48,812 nucleotides of DNA from UBA3537 sp965658025 (GTDB lineage: Bacteria; Bacteroidota; Bacteroidia; Flavobacteriales; Flavobacteriaceae): the NCBI GenBank assembly GCA_965658025.1, contig CBFHQL010000013.1:1-48812 (forward strand), read 5' to 3'. Positions within the stretch are counted from its first letter, which is position 1. Each line of letters opens with the position of its first letter. The notes beneath the pieces are model-generated. The model was not told the DNA's origin, made no database searches, and saw only the letters and a list, made by a program, of their open reading frames with translations. The translations under genes and the position numbers were made by a program. This document shows positions 17,413 through 25,999 of the stretch, one piece after another.

Positions 17413-18369
17413 TTAATTTTTGTGTGGCTTAGTTTCCTCAATAATGTGGTAGCGTTCTTTGTTGCTTTTGGACTGTAAAATGATTTCGCCCAAAAATCCA
17501 GCTACAAAAAACTGTGTTCCAATCACCATGGTGGTCAATGCGATAAAAAATTCTGGACGTTCCGCAATGAGTCTGCCCGATGGATTAAAGTACAATTTAT
17601 CGAGCCCCAAATAGAAGGCAAATCCAAAACCAATCAGGAACATTAAAACGCCTAAAAGCCCAAAAAAGTGCATCGGGCGTTTGGCAAACCTTGACACAAA
17701 CCATATGGTGATTAAATCTAAAAATCCATTTATAAATCGTTCCATACCAAATTTTGTTTTTCCGTATATTCTTGCTTGATGTACGACCACTTTTTCTACG
17801 ATGTTGTTAAAACCCGCGTTGACCGCCAAAACGGGGATATAGCGGTGCATTTCGCCATACACTTCAATGCTTTTGACAACTTCTTTTTTGTACGCTTTTA
17901 GACCACAATTGAAGTCATGAAGTGAAAGTCCCGATATGCGCCGTGCAGCCCAATTAAATAATTTTGAAGGTAAATTTTTTGTAATAAATGCGTCGTAACG
18001 CTTTTTTTTCCAACCTGAAACAATATCGTGGTTGTTGTTTTTTATTAGATGAAAAAGTTCAGGAATTTCATCTGGAGAATCTTGCAAATCGGCATCCATA
18101 GTGATGACGACCTCGCCCTTGGCGCGTTCAAACCCTGCATGAAGAGCTTGTGATTTACCAAAGTTTTTGGCAAAACGAAGTCCAAAGACTGAAGGATTTT
18201 TTTGGCTTAAATCCTCGATGATAGTCCATGAATCATCTCGACTCCCATCATCTATAAAAATAAGTTCGTAAGTCAACTGGTTGGACTGCATCACTTGTGC
18301 AATCCAATCGTGGAGTTCTACCAATGAGTCTTGCTCATCCAAAAGGGGTATAACGACAGAAATATCCAT
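17413..18369 (-). CDS. Family 2 glycosyltransferase, dolichol-phosphate-mannose-synthase-like, with C-terminal membrane helices
   Basis: A 318-residue inner-membrane enzyme that probably transfers a sugar from a nucleotide donor to a polyprenyl phosphate. The GT-A fold starts ISVVIPLLDEQDSL. Nucleotide-binding FIDDGSRDDSW follows, and the metal/donor motif TMDADLQDSPDEIPEL is near residues 90-105. Two hydrophobic segments at about 230-255 and 270-300 place it in the GtrB/ArnC/DPM1-like group. The donor sugar is not known. It lies 33 nt downstream of DUF4199 and upstream of the mutase and exporter genes, consistent with glycan precursor synthesis. Confidence 0.92.
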   Translation of the reverse strand: MDISVVIPLLDEQDSLVELHDWIAQVMQSNQLTYELIFIDDGSRDDSWTIIEDLSQKNPSVFGLRFAKNFGKSQALHAGFERAKGEVVITMDADLQDSPDEIPELFHLIKNNNHDIVSGWKKKRYDAFITKNLPSKLFNWAARRISGLSLHDFNCGLKAYKKEVVKSIEVYGEMHRYIPVLAVNAGFNNIVEKVVVHQARIYGKTKFGMERFINGFLDLITIWFVSRFAKRPMHFFGLLGVLMFLIGFGFAFYLGLDKLYFNPSGRLIAERPEFFIALTTMVIGTQFFVAGFLGEIILQSKSNKERYHIIEETKPHKN

Positions 18370-18402
18370 ACAATCGACTTACGAACCCCAAAAATAGCGA
18401 AA

Positions 18403-18933
18403 TTAAGCTTCGCTTGTATCGTTTTTCTTTATGATAAGTGCAACAATAAGCCCTACAATAGCATATCCAGCAAGTCTAAATACATAGGATTGCAGTTGAA
18501 TACCTACCGAAAAGTTATCTTTTTTGCTGGCTTCTTCAAGTGCCGCTGTCATGGCTTCTTGTGGCATCCCAAAACGTTCCATGGTGGTTTTGGTGACCAT
18601 CAAAATTTGTTCATTAAGGTACGTAGCGGCGTCTGGATCGATAAAAGCAAAAATAGCAATGCTCACAACAGTACCGATAAGCGTACCTACTGCAATAGCA
18701 ATAAAATAATGAATAAAGGCCTCTTTAAAGGAAATAAATCCTCCATTAGCTTTTTTAACTTTGTTAGCTGCCACAACGCCGAATGCGACAACAAGCACAA
18801 AAAGTACAATACCGAGCCACCACTCGATAAAAAGGTCTAAACTAACAGCGTAAATAAGCACTACGATTAGAGATAAAATACCGCCAAGGTAAAGCCCAAG
18901 ATTGATTGAATTTGATTTGTTGGTTGGTTCCAT
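18403..18933 (-). CDS. DUF4199 membrane protein
   Basis: A 176-residue integral membrane protein with four predicted helices (about 12-30, 36-55, 78-103 and 145-168). The block NGGFISFKEAFIHYFIAIAVG between helices two and three is characteristic of the Bacteroidota family DUF4199. Function is unknown. It is the first gene of the run leading to the glycosyltransferase, a neighbourhood that recurs in Flavobacteria as far as I know. It diverges from rpmE2. Confidence 0.85.
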   Translation of the reverse strand: MEPTNKSNSINLGLYLGGILSLIVVLIYAVSLDLFIEWWLGIVLFVLVVAFGVVAANKVKKANGGFISFKEAFIHYFIAIAVGTLIGTVVSIAIFAFIDPDAATYLNEQILMVTKTTMERFGMPQEAMTAALEEASKKDNFSVGIQLQSYVFRLAGYAIVGLIVALIIKKNDTSEA

Positions 18934-19021
18934 AAGATATATTTTAATTAAATTTAAAGGTAAGACGCAAGTTATTAAAAATTGTTACAAATTATGTTTG
19001 AAATAAAAATAATACAAACCA

Positions 19022-19051
19022 TTGTAGATTTATAAAAAATACTTAAATTTG
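19022..19051 (+). promoter_or_regulatory. Promoter of rpmE2
   Basis: TTG at 19022-19024 is followed after 19 nt by TAAATTTG at 19044-19051, an exact Bacteroidota sigma-A promoter. It predicts a start near 19057 and a leader of about 30 nt. Confidence 0.8.
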
Positions 19052-19085
19052 CCACTCGAAAAAATTCGAATAAAAGCAAAACGCG

Positions 19086-19337
19086 ATGAAAAAAGATACA
19101 CATCCAGAAAATTATAGATTAGTGGCCTTTAAAGACATGTCCAATGACGATGTTTTTTTAACTAAATCTACAGCCGATACCAACGAAACCATCGATGTTG
19201 ATGGTGTAGAATATCCTTTAGTAAAGATGGAAATTTCTAGAACCTCTCATCCATATTACACTGGGAAATCTAAACTTGTGGATACTGCTGGTCGTATCGA
19301 TAAATTTAAAACGAAATACGCTAAGTTTAAGAAATAA
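19086..19337 (+). CDS. rpmE2: 50S ribosomal protein L31 type B
   Basis: An 83-residue ribosomal protein. MKKDTHPENYRLVAFKDMS, the TSHPYYTGKSKLVDTAGR block and the basic tail KFKTKYAKFKK identify L31. It lacks the CxxC zinc-ribbon cysteines, so it is the zinc-free type B form. It has its own consensus promoter and a strong terminator, so it is a one-gene transcript. Confidence 0.97.
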   Translation: MKKDTHPENYRLVAFKDMSNDDVFLTKSTADTNETIDVDGVEYPLVKMEISRTSHPYYTGKSKLVDTAGRIDKFKTKYAKFKK

Positions 19338-19364
19338 TTTAGCCCACCAAACTATATAAAATAC

Positions 19365-19393
19365 GCCCTTCAATTCTTTTGAAGGGCTTTTTT
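19365..19393 (+). terminator. Rho-independent terminator of rpmE2
   Basis: GCCCTTCAA pairs perfectly with TTGAAGGGC around a 5-nt loop and is followed by six T. It lies 27 nt after the rpmE2 stop codon. Confidence 0.92.
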
Positions 19394-19416
19394 ATTACTT
19401 TTACAAAAACATTATA

Positions 19417-20592
19417 ATGAATTACATCCTCTTTGATGGCCCTTTTAGAAACGCCTTGTTGCCGTTTACTTATACAAGACCTGTTGCGGATATTCGTGTG
19501 GGTATCTTGACCATTCGCGAAAAGTGGGAAGCCTTTTTGGGGAGCACCACCACAAGCATAACAGAGGATTATTTGGTTTCTAAATTTCCAATGGTAGAAC
19601 TGGAGGAAAATACCCTCATCAATGCGTCTTATACGCCAAATGATGCGTTGGTTAAAATGATTCAAAATCTCAAATCAAAACAGGTGATTTATGATGGCGA
19701 TACAGTAGTGGCTTTCAGGGCAAAAGAAGCCCAAGAGGATATCGATTTTAGTGCTTTTGAAGTCCTCAATTGCCCAGAATCTGTTCTCGCCATCAAAAAC
19801 ACTTGGTCTATTTTTCAATTGAACGGTGCGGCCATAGAATCTGATTTTCAACTGATTACCAAAAACAGAACGTCTCAACCCATTCCAGAACAAGTGGTGG
19901 CGTTTAATGCAACTCAAATTTTTATTGAAGAAGGTGCAACATTACCGCTTTGTGTACTTAACGCCACAAATGGCCCTATTTATATCGGAAAAAATGCAGA
20001 AATTATGGAGGGAAGTATGGTGCGTGGTCCATTTGCACTTTGCGCAAATTCTGTGCTTAAAATGGGTGCAAAAATTTATGGCCCGACCACCATTGGCCCC
20101 CATTCCAAAGTAGGCGGCGAGGTTAACAATTCTGTGTTGTTTGGGTATTCAAACAAGGCGCATGATGGGTTTTTGGGCAATTCAGTTATAGGGGAATGGT
20201 GCAATTTGGGCGCTGATACCAATACGTCTAACCTTAAAAATAATTATGCCGAGGTGCGTTTATGGAATTACGACACTGAAAATTTTGCCAAAACAGGACT
20301 TCAATTTTGTGGGCTCATGATGGGTGATCATAGCAAATGTGGGATCAATACCATGTTCAATACGGGGACAGTAGTGGGGGTTAGTGCTAATGTTTTTGGC
20401 AGTGGATTCCCAAGAAATTTTATCCCCAGTTTTAGTTGGGGTGGCCACAGTGGGTTGAGTACGTATTTGACCTCAAAAGCTTTTGAAGTTGCTCAAGTTG
20501 TGATGCAAAGACGGGGAGAGGTATTTACGGATCATGATGCTGCAATTCTCACCGAAGTTTTTGAGCAAACCAAAACGTTCAGAAGCACCTAA
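19417..20592 (+). CDS. GlmU-like nucleotidyltransferase/acetyltransferase, Bacteroidota type
   Basis: A 391-residue protein of the alternative GlmU family found in Bacteroidota. The N-terminal half starts MNYILFDGPFRNALLPFTYT and has the TRPVADIRVGILTI block. The C-terminal half is a left-handed beta-helix with hexapeptide repeats (IYIGKNAEIMEGSMVRGPFA, KIYGPTTIGPHSKVGGEV). The family is thought to make UDP-GlcNAc from GlcN-1-P for peptidoglycan and LPS, but activity is not shown by sequence alone. Its stop codon overlaps the convergent stop of the peptide-binding protein gene. Confidence 0.88.
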   Translation: MNYILFDGPFRNALLPFTYTRPVADIRVGILTIREKWEAFLGSTTTSITEDYLVSKFPMVELEENTLINASYTPNDALVKMIQNLKSKQVIYDGDTVVAFRAKEAQEDIDFSAFEVLNCPESVLAIKNTWSIFQLNGAAIESDFQLITKNRTSQPIPEQVVAFNATQIFIEEGATLPLCVLNATNGPIYIGKNAEIMEGSMVRGPFALCANSVLKMGAKIYGPTTIGPHSKVGGEVNNSVLFGYSNKAHDGFLGNSVIGEWCNLGADTNTSNLKNNYAEVRLWNYDTENFAKTGLQFCGLMMGDHSKCGINTMFNTGTVVGVSANVFGSGFPRNFIPSFSWGGHSGLSTYLTSKAFEVAQVVMQRRGEVFTDHDAAILTEVFEQTKTFRST

Positions 20593-22211
20593 TTTTTCCG
20601 AACATTTTTAAGTTCCAACAGGTTAGTAGGATTGATGCCCAACCCTTCTATATTTTTTTGTGTAAAGCGTAAAACTTCATCATAAAATAAAACTACTACT
20701 GGCGCTTCCTCGGTCACGATTTGATCCATTTTTTTGTACAGTTCAAGGCGTGTTTTTGTATCCGATTCAGAAAGTGATCGCCTATAAAGTTGGTCAAAAG
20801 TATTATTTTTAAAATGGGTGTAATTAGGGCCGTTCGGCGTGAAATTTTCGCTATAAAACAGCGACAAATAATTTTCTGCATCAGGGTAATCGGCGACCCA
20901 ACTGGCCCGAAAAACATTTAATTTCCCATTGGCTTTTGCGGTTTTTAGGGTGGAGGCCGGGACGACTTCAATCGTCACATTTAGGCCAATATCCAGCAAT
21001 GCACGTTGGATAAATTCACAAAAATTTAGATAATTCTCATTGGTCGTGATGGTTATTGTTGGTTCAGGGTTGTTGGAAAGCGCTTTGTAGTCTTCAATGA
21101 GTGCTTTTGCTTTTTCGATTTGAAAGGTATAACCTACAGCAGCATCATGTCCTGGTAGTCCTTTTGGAATAAATCCGCCATGAGCAGGAATTCCAATACC
21201 ATTTCTGAGGTAAAGCATCATTTTTTCGCGGTCAAATCCATAATTTATGGCTTGTCGGATGCGTTTACTTTCGATTTCAGAAGTTTCAGATTCCATAAAA
21301 AAGCCCAAATATTCTGTGTTTAAATATGGGCTGCGCAACATCTGAACTCGACTCGAATATTTTGGATTGAGTTCTCCTTTTGGAGTCAAAATATCGTCTT
21401 TGTACGATGCATCTAATCCCGATACAAAATCTAAATTTCCTTGAACAAACTGCAAGTATTCACTTTGTTTGTCCGGCAAAAAAGTAATCGCAATAGCTTC
21501 GAGATACGGAAGTTTGTTGCCGTTTTCATCAGCTTCAAAATATTGTGGATTTCTTCGAAAGACCAATTTGTTGTTTTCTGACCAACGCTTAAATTTAAAA
21601 GGGCCAGTGCCTATTGGATTAGCTCTAAAAGACGAGCCATAAAAATCTACAATTTCTTTGGGAACTACACTAAAATATTTCATGCTCAACATCCCCAAAA
21701 ATGCAGGAAAAGGGGTTTTGAGTTCAATTTGAAAAGTGCTTTTGTTTAGGGCTTTATAATCTTTAATCGCACTCAAAACCCAACCCCCTGGTGAAGCTAC
21801 TTTTGGATCGCTCAATCGCTGAAAACTATATACAAAATCCTTGGCTGTTACCGCCCTTGTTTTGCCCGCACCAAATTGTTCATGGGGATGAAATAAGACA
21901 TCTTTTCGAAGTTGAAATGTATACAGCGTTCCATCCTCAGAGATTGTCCAAGAGGATGCAATACAGGGTATAATATTCATGTTGTTGTCCATTTGGACCA
22001 AACCATTAAAAAGCTGATGTATTGCCCATATATCGGCGTTGTCTTTGGCGAAAGCAGGATCTAGTCCACTGATGTTTTTATGTTCATTATACCGAAATAC
22101 CTCTTTTTCTCTATTGGATTTTTTGGAAGAATTGCATCCAAAAACAGCCATCACTAAGAAGATGATGATCCATCGGTTGTACGTAAAGAAATTAGAAGTG
22201 TACTTTGTCAT
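20589..22211 (-). CDS. Peptide/nickel-type ABC transporter substrate-binding lipoprotein (SBP family 5)
   Basis: A 540-residue solute-binding lipoprotein. The N-terminal helix ends in lipobox MAVFGCNSS. The family 5 signature region lies in the first 150 residues (HKNISGLDPAFA, WTISEDGTLYTFQLRKDVLF, VTAKDFVYSFQRL). The C-terminal part holds AWVADYPDAENYL-like sequence (read here as ASWVADYPDAENYLSLFY). OppA/DppA-like proteins bind oligopeptides. No permease or ATPase gene is adjacent, so it works with transporter parts encoded elsewhere or is an orphan. The reading frame overlaps the convergent GlmU-like gene by 4 nt. Confidence 0.9.
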   Translation of the reverse strand: MTKYTSNFFTYNRWIIIFLVMAVFGCNSSKKSNREKEVFRYNEHKNISGLDPAFAKDNADIWAIHQLFNGLVQMDNNMNIIPCIASSWTISEDGTLYTFQLRKDVLFHPHEQFGAGKTRAVTAKDFVYSFQRLSDPKVASPGGWVLSAIKDYKALNKSTFQIELKTPFPAFLGMLSMKYFSVVPKEIVDFYGSSFRANPIGTGPFKFKRWSENNKLVFRRNPQYFEADENGNKLPYLEAIAITFLPDKQSEYLQFVQGNLDFVSGLDASYKDDILTPKGELNPKYSSRVQMLRSPYLNTEYLGFFMESETSEIESKRIRQAINYGFDREKMMLYLRNGIGIPAHGGFIPKGLPGHDAAVGYTFQIEKAKALIEDYKALSNNPEPTITITTNENYLNFCEFIQRALLDIGLNVTIEVVPASTLKTAKANGKLNVFRASWVADYPDAENYLSLFYSENFTPNGPNYTHFKNNTFDQLYRRSLSESDTKTRLELYKKMDQIVTEEAPVVVLFYDEVLRFTQKNIEGLGINPTNLLELKNVRKN

Positions 22212-22234
22212 TCAGCTTGTTAGTTGTAAATTTG
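22205..22234 (+). promoter_or_regulatory. Promoter of mtaB
   Basis: TTG at 22205-22207, 19 nt, then TAAATTTG at 22227-22234. The -33 element lies inside the first codons of the divergent peptide-binding protein gene, so the two genes share a very tight 45-bp control region. Confidence 0.75.
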
Positions 22235-22256
22235 TTCACTTTGTAAAAGTACAAGA

Positions 22257-23591
22257 ATGAACGCCAAAAAAAAAGTCGCTTTTTATACTCTTGGGTGTAA
22301 GTTGAATTTTTCGGAAACCTCTACGATAGCTCGAGATTTTGAACATGAGAATTTTGATCGTGTAGATTTTTCTGAGTATGCAGACGTTTATGTCATCAAT
22401 ACGTGTTCTGTTACAGAAAATGCCGACAAGCGCTTTAAAACCATTGTCAAGCAAGCCCAAAAGGCAAATTCGCAGGCCTTTATTATCGCTATTGGCTGCT
22501 ATGCTCAGCTTCAACCCAAAGCACTTGCCGACGTGCATGGGGTTGATTTGGTGCTTGGTGCTACCGAAAAATTTAAGATTACAGACTATCTTAACGATTT
22601 GACCAAAAACGAAGTTGGTGCGGTTCATTCCTGTGCAATTGAAGAAGCCGATTTTTATGTAGGTAGTTATTCTTTTGGAGATCGTACGCGTGCATTTTTA
22701 AAAGTTCAAGACGGTTGTGACTACAAATGTACCTATTGTACCATTCCATTGGCACGCGGTATTTCTCGAAGCGATACGCTTTCTAATGTTTTAAAAAATG
22801 CCCATGAAATTACTCAAAAGGGCATAAAAGAGATTGTACTTACTGGCGTTAATATTGGGGATTATGGAAAAGGTGAATTTGGCAATAAAAAACACGAACA
22901 CACCTTTTTTGAATTGGTTCAGGCCTTAGATAAAGTAGAAGGGTTGGAGCGTGTCCGAATTTCTTCTATAGAACCCAATTTATTGAAAAATGAAACCATA
23001 GATTTTGTGGCTCAAAGCAACAATTTTGTACCACATTTTCATGTACCGCTACAAAGCGGAAGCAACCATTTACTCAAACTTATGCGTCGTCGGTATATGA
23101 AAGAACTTTATGTTGATCGAGTAGCGCGAATAAAATCAACAATGCCAAACGCCTGTATCGGAGTCGATGTCATTGTTGGTTTTCCTGGTGAAACGGATGA
23201 GTTGTTTTTAGAAACCTACGCGTTTTTAAGCAATTTAGATATCTCTTACCTTCATGTTTTTTCTTATTCTGAGCGCCCAAACACTGTGGCTGCAACTATG
23301 GACGGAAAAGTTCCTAAAGCTGTTCGCAGCAAACGTAGTAAAATGTTGCGTGGGCTTTCGGCAAAAAAGCGCAGAGCTTTTTATGAATCTCAGTTGGGTT
23401 CAATTCAAAATGTGTTGTTTGAAGGTGAAAATAAGGAGGGGTATATTCATGGATTTACACGAAATTATGTTAAAGTAAAGGCACCGTGGAATCCGAATTT
23501 AGTCAATACAATTCATGAAGTTGCACTAAAAGAAATTGACCAAGATGGTTTGGTGCGTTTCGAATTTGTTTCAGCAGTTGTGGAACATTAA
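22257..23591 (+). CDS. mtaB: tRNA (t6A37) methylthiotransferase MtaB
   Basis: A 444-residue radical-SAM enzyme that adds a methylthio group to t6A37 of tRNA, giving ms2t6A. The N-terminal UPF0004 domain has cluster cysteines in YTLGCKLNFSET, NTCSVTENAD and AIGCYAQLQ. The radical-SAM cluster motif CDYKCTYC is near residues 155-163. Next come the PLQSGSNHLLKLMRRRY substrate-binding region and a C-terminal TRAM-like domain. GCKLNFSE and the overall length favour MtaB over MiaB. The stop codon overlaps the convergent acetyltransferase stop. Confidence 0.92.
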   Translation: MNAKKKVAFYTLGCKLNFSETSTIARDFEHENFDRVDFSEYADVYVINTCSVTENADKRFKTIVKQAQKANSQAFIIAIGCYAQLQPKALADVHGVDLVLGATEKFKITDYLNDLTKNEVGAVHSCAIEEADFYVGSYSFGDRTRAFLKVQDGCDYKCTYCTIPLARGISRSDTLSNVLKNAHEITQKGIKEIVLTGVNIGDYGKGEFGNKKHEHTFFELVQALDKVEGLERVRISSIEPNLLKNETIDFVAQSNNFVPHFHVPLQSGSNHLLKLMRRRYMKELYVDRVARIKSTMPNACIGVDVIVGFPGETDELFLETYAFLSNLDISYLHVFSYSERPNTVAATMDGKVPKAVRSKRSKMLRGLSAKKRRAFYESQLGSIQNVLFEGENKEGYIHGFTRNYVKVKAPWNPNLVNTIHEVALKEIDQDGLVRFEFVSAVVEH

Positions 23592-23884
23592 ATACGAATG
23601 CCTACAGGTAGCATTTTTTTGTAGCGTCTGTTTCTTTTGATAAACTTAGCAATGGGTGGGCTAGTGGGTACCACACTGATGTTTTTTTCGCTTATGTCTT
23701 CAAGGACAATTTTTAGAAAATCTTCTATAAAATCATCAGATTCAACACTTTCAGGAACATTAAGTTTTGTAAGGAAGATTTTACGTTCTTGTTGCGCATA
23801 TTCGATGGTAGCCATTTCTGAACCAACTTTTATTTCGTATTGACGTAAAAAGGAATTGTCAATGAGATCTGAAGCTTTAAGCAT
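23588..23884 (-). CDS. Small GNAT-like N-acetyltransferase (YjdJ/NATD1 type)
   Basis: A 98-residue protein starting at the ATG of MLKASDLIDNSFLRQYEI. The pattern of an F-x-R-Q-Y/F-E-I strand, A-x-I-E-Y, a long central helix and the end VVPTSPPIAKFIKRN plus RRYKKMLPVGIRI matches the short GNAT-like COG2388 family. Its substrates are unknown. The longer open frame begins at a TTG (23929) just beyond a -7 element, so I use the ATG. Confidence 0.75.
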   Translation of the reverse strand: MLKASDLIDNSFLRQYEIKVGSEMATIEYAQQERKIFLTKLNVPESVESDDFIEDFLKIVLEDISEKNISVVPTSPPIAKFIKRNRRYKKMLPVGIRI

Positions 23885-23918
23885 TATCAAATGATTTAAA
23901 TTCTGGGAAAATACTTTA

Positions 23919-23926
23919 CAAAAATA
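23919..23926 (-). promoter_or_regulatory. -7 promoter element of the small acetyltransferase
   Basis: TATTTTTG on the minus strand fits TAnnTTTG, 34 nt before the ATG at 23884. No clear -33 TTG is seen. Confidence 0.4.
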
Positions 23927-24051
23927 CAAAAAAAACTTACGTTGATTTTAATTTTAACACTTTTTAGATAAATTGTATGTAAAATTTTAAAATCTAAATT
24001 TTTATTTATTCATCATTTTTTCTACATTAGGACTCCATAAATCACATACCT

Positions 24052-24987
24052 ATGAATGTTTTTAAACAACCACGCTATTACGTTTTATTTATTGCTGTTG
24101 CAGGATTTTTGTCTTTGGCTTTTTCAAAAAATTCCTTTGATAATTCTCCACCATTGAACCCAATTTTCGATTATAATGTTTATGCACTACCGATACCTCA
24201 ACACCTTGATTTCTCTGAAGAATCAGTTCCATTGACCCTTCCAGATATAAGAGAACGCATGGATCGCGAATTGCTCGTAAACACCTATTGGCAGTCCAAT
24301 GGATTGTTGCTTTTTAAACGAGCCAACAAATATTTCCCTATCATCGAACCGATTTTGAAGTCGTACGGAATTCCAGATGATTTTAAATATTTGGCCTTGA
24401 TTGAAAGTGGCCTCCAAAACGTGACTTCTCCAGCAGGAGCAAAGGGCTTTTGGCAGATTATGAAATCTACAGGGAAAGAATACGGATTAGAAATCAATAG
24501 CAATGTGGATGAGCGCTACAACATAAAATTATCTACGCATGTAGCGTGTCAGTATCTTTTAAAAGCTAAAGAAAAATTTGGTTCTTGGACCTTGGCGGCT
24601 GCAGCCTACAACGCTGGTATGAGTGGTATAGCATCGGAACTGGAGCGGCAGTCTGTTTCTGGTTATTATGATTTGCTTTTGGGTCAGGAAACAGGGCGTT
24701 ATATTTTTAGAATTGTTGCTTTGAAAGAAATTATGACCCATCCAAAGAAGTACGGTTTCAACTTTGAAGACAACGATTTGTATGCATATGCACCAACCTA
24801 CGAAGTTCAAATTGATACTGCAGTGGCTGATTTTGTACAATTTGCCAAAGATTTTGGACTGAATTACAAGCAATTAAAATTGCACAACCCATGGTTAAGG
24901 GAAGAATTTTTGAACAATAAGTCCAGAAAAAAATATCAAATAGAAATACCAGAAGCCCAATATTATGGGCAAGATGTTTTGGATTAA
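24052..24987 (+). CDS. Lytic transglycosylase, SLT domain (MltD-like, no LysM)
   Basis: A 311-residue murein lytic transglycosylase. An N-terminal hydrophobic helix (residues 9-25) serves as signal or anchor. The SLT domain follows with catalytic Glu in ALIESGLQN near residue 117, then SPAGAKGFWQIMKSTGKEYG, VDERYNI and AAAAYNAGMSGI. These match MltD/family 1 SLT enzymes. E. coli MltD has C-terminal LysM repeats, but this protein ends soon after the catalytic domain. It would cleave peptidoglycan to 1,6-anhydromuropeptides in the periplasm. It converges on the next gene with a 6-nt gap. Confidence 0.9.
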   Translation: MNVFKQPRYYVLFIAVAGFLSLAFSKNSFDNSPPLNPIFDYNVYALPIPQHLDFSEESVPLTLPDIRERMDRELLVNTYWQSNGLLLFKRANKYFPIIEPILKSYGIPDDFKYLALIESGLQNVTSPAGAKGFWQIMKSTGKEYGLEINSNVDERYNIKLSTHVACQYLLKAKEKFGSWTLAAAAYNAGMSGIASELERQSVSGYYDLLLGQETGRYIFRIVALKEIMTHPKKYGFNFEDNDLYAYAPTYEVQIDTAVADFVQFAKDFGLNYKQLKLHNPWLREEFLNNKSRKKYQIEIPEAQYYGQDVLD

Positions 24988-24993
24988 ACCTAA

Positions 24994-25557
24994 TTAGCGT
25001 CTTCTTCCACCACGCATTTGACCGTAGTGTTGGTTTGGAATTGAAGCTTTTTTCATTTGTTGCTTCATCATTCTTATTTGTTCGGCGAGCATATCTCTTT
25101 TATCCAATGTTTGCGCTTCTTTGAGCAAACGTTGTGCTTCCTGTTTGCGACGCTTTGTAAAGGCAATTCCAGCTAAATTAAGCTTTGCCATAGCCATATC
25201 GTGATCCATTGAAAGCCCGAGACTTACTGCGTTTTTAAAAAATTTCTCTGCAGCAGTCATATTGGTTTGAGATACCATAATTCCTTTGAGAAAGTTATAA
25301 TACCCTTGTTGTTTTTGAGTGAGGGCAGATTTTGGATTTTTAATTCTGTTCAACCAACGTTCGGTTCCTGCAAAATCTTGTTTACGCAATTTTAAAAAAG
25401 CCAATAAAATGAATTCATTCTTATAATAAAGAAACAAAAACGTCAATCCAATGAAAATGAACATTACACCGTTGCCAATTAGCGATTCGGTAAATTGATA
25501 CACTGCATAGGCAAGTGACAAAACAAAGAAGACAATTTTAATATTTTTATTGAACAT
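24994..25557 (-). CDS. Membrane-anchored TPR-like protein of unknown function
   Basis: A 187-residue protein with two N-terminal transmembrane helices (about 6-24 and 29-46) and a helical cytoplasmic region that resembles TPR hairpins. Examples are YYNFLKGIMVSQTNMTAAE with FFKNAVSLGL, and LNLAGIAFTKRRKQEAQRLL. It ends in a basic tail GQMRGGRRR. I recognise no catalytic motif. It is probably a Bacteroidota-specific conserved hypothetical, and the basic tail hints at nucleic acid or ribosome contact, but this is only a guess. It diverges from rpmH. Confidence 0.7.
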   Translation of the reverse strand: MFNKNIKIVFFVLSLAYAVYQFTESLIGNGVMFIFIGLTFLFLYYKNEFILLAFLKLRKQDFAGTERWLNRIKNPKSALTQKQQGYYNFLKGIMVSQTNMTAAEKFFKNAVSLGLSMDHDMAMAKLNLAGIAFTKRRKQEAQRLLKEAQTLDKRDMLAEQIRMMKQQMKKASIPNQHYGQMRGGRRR

Positions 25558-25623
25558 AATTAAATTCTATTACGGAGCACAAATGTAGTAAAAAAACAAA
25601 ATAAAAATATTTTAAAATTGTGT

Positions 25624-25653
25624 TTGTCATAGTAAATAGTCTTTGTATATTTG
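25624..25653 (+). promoter_or_regulatory. Promoter of rpmH
   Basis: TTG at 25624-25626, 19 nt, then TATATTTG at 25646-25653: a perfect match to TTG-n19-TAnnTTTG. It predicts a leader of about 70 nt before the rpmH ATG. Confidence 0.82.
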
Positions 25654-25728
25654 CACGGCGCTTTTTTTAGAGCATTACAAAATTTGTAAAATTTATAAAC
25701 CCATACAGGTTTAATACCTAAAAATAAA

Positions 25729-25887
25729 ATGAAAAGAACATTTCAACCATCTAAGAGAAAGAGAAAAAACAAGCACGGCTTCAGAGAAAGAATGGCTTCT
25801 GCTAATGGTAGAAAAGTACTTTCTAGAAGAAGAGCTAAAGGAAGAAAAAAATTGAGTGTTTCATCTGAAATTCGTCATAAAAAATAA
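25729..25887 (+). CDS. rpmH: 50S ribosomal protein L34
   Basis: A 52-residue basic ribosomal protein. Translation begins MKRTFQPSKRKRKNKHGFRE, continues RMASANGRKVLSRRRAKGRK and ends KLSVSSEIRHKK. This is the complete L34 signature. It has its own consensus promoter and a terminator 25 nt after the stop. carB follows, not rnpA as in many bacteria. Confidence 0.98.
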   Translation: MKRTFQPSKRKRKNKHGFRERMASANGRKVLSRRRAKGRKKLSVSSEIRHKK

Positions 25888-25912
25888 TGATTAACAATTG
25901 TTAATATATTAT

Positions 25913-25942
25913 AAGGTGTTACTGGTCGTAACGCCTTTTTTT
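25913..25942 (+). terminator. Rho-independent terminator of rpmH
   Basis: AAGGTGTTAC pairs with GTAACGCCTT (one G-U pair) around a 5-nt loop, followed by a run of seven T that includes the end of the stem. Confidence 0.88.
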
Positions 25943-25958
25943 GTATCTAAACGTTGTT

Positions 25959-25966
25959 TATTTTTG
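25959..25966 (+). promoter_or_regulatory. -7 promoter element upstream of carB
   Basis: TATTTTTG fits TAnnTTTG, 33 nt before the carB ATG and downstream of the rpmH terminator. The nearest TTG lies only about 15 nt upstream, so the -33 assignment is uncertain. Confidence 0.45.
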
Positions 25967-25999
25967 AAATCAAATTAATCTCTATTCAACTATAATAAA

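Noticed and set aside
18934..19020. Promoter for the DUF4199-glycosyltransferase operon
   Set aside because: Only near-matches to TAnnTTTG (one base short) occur on the minus strand, so I did not list one.
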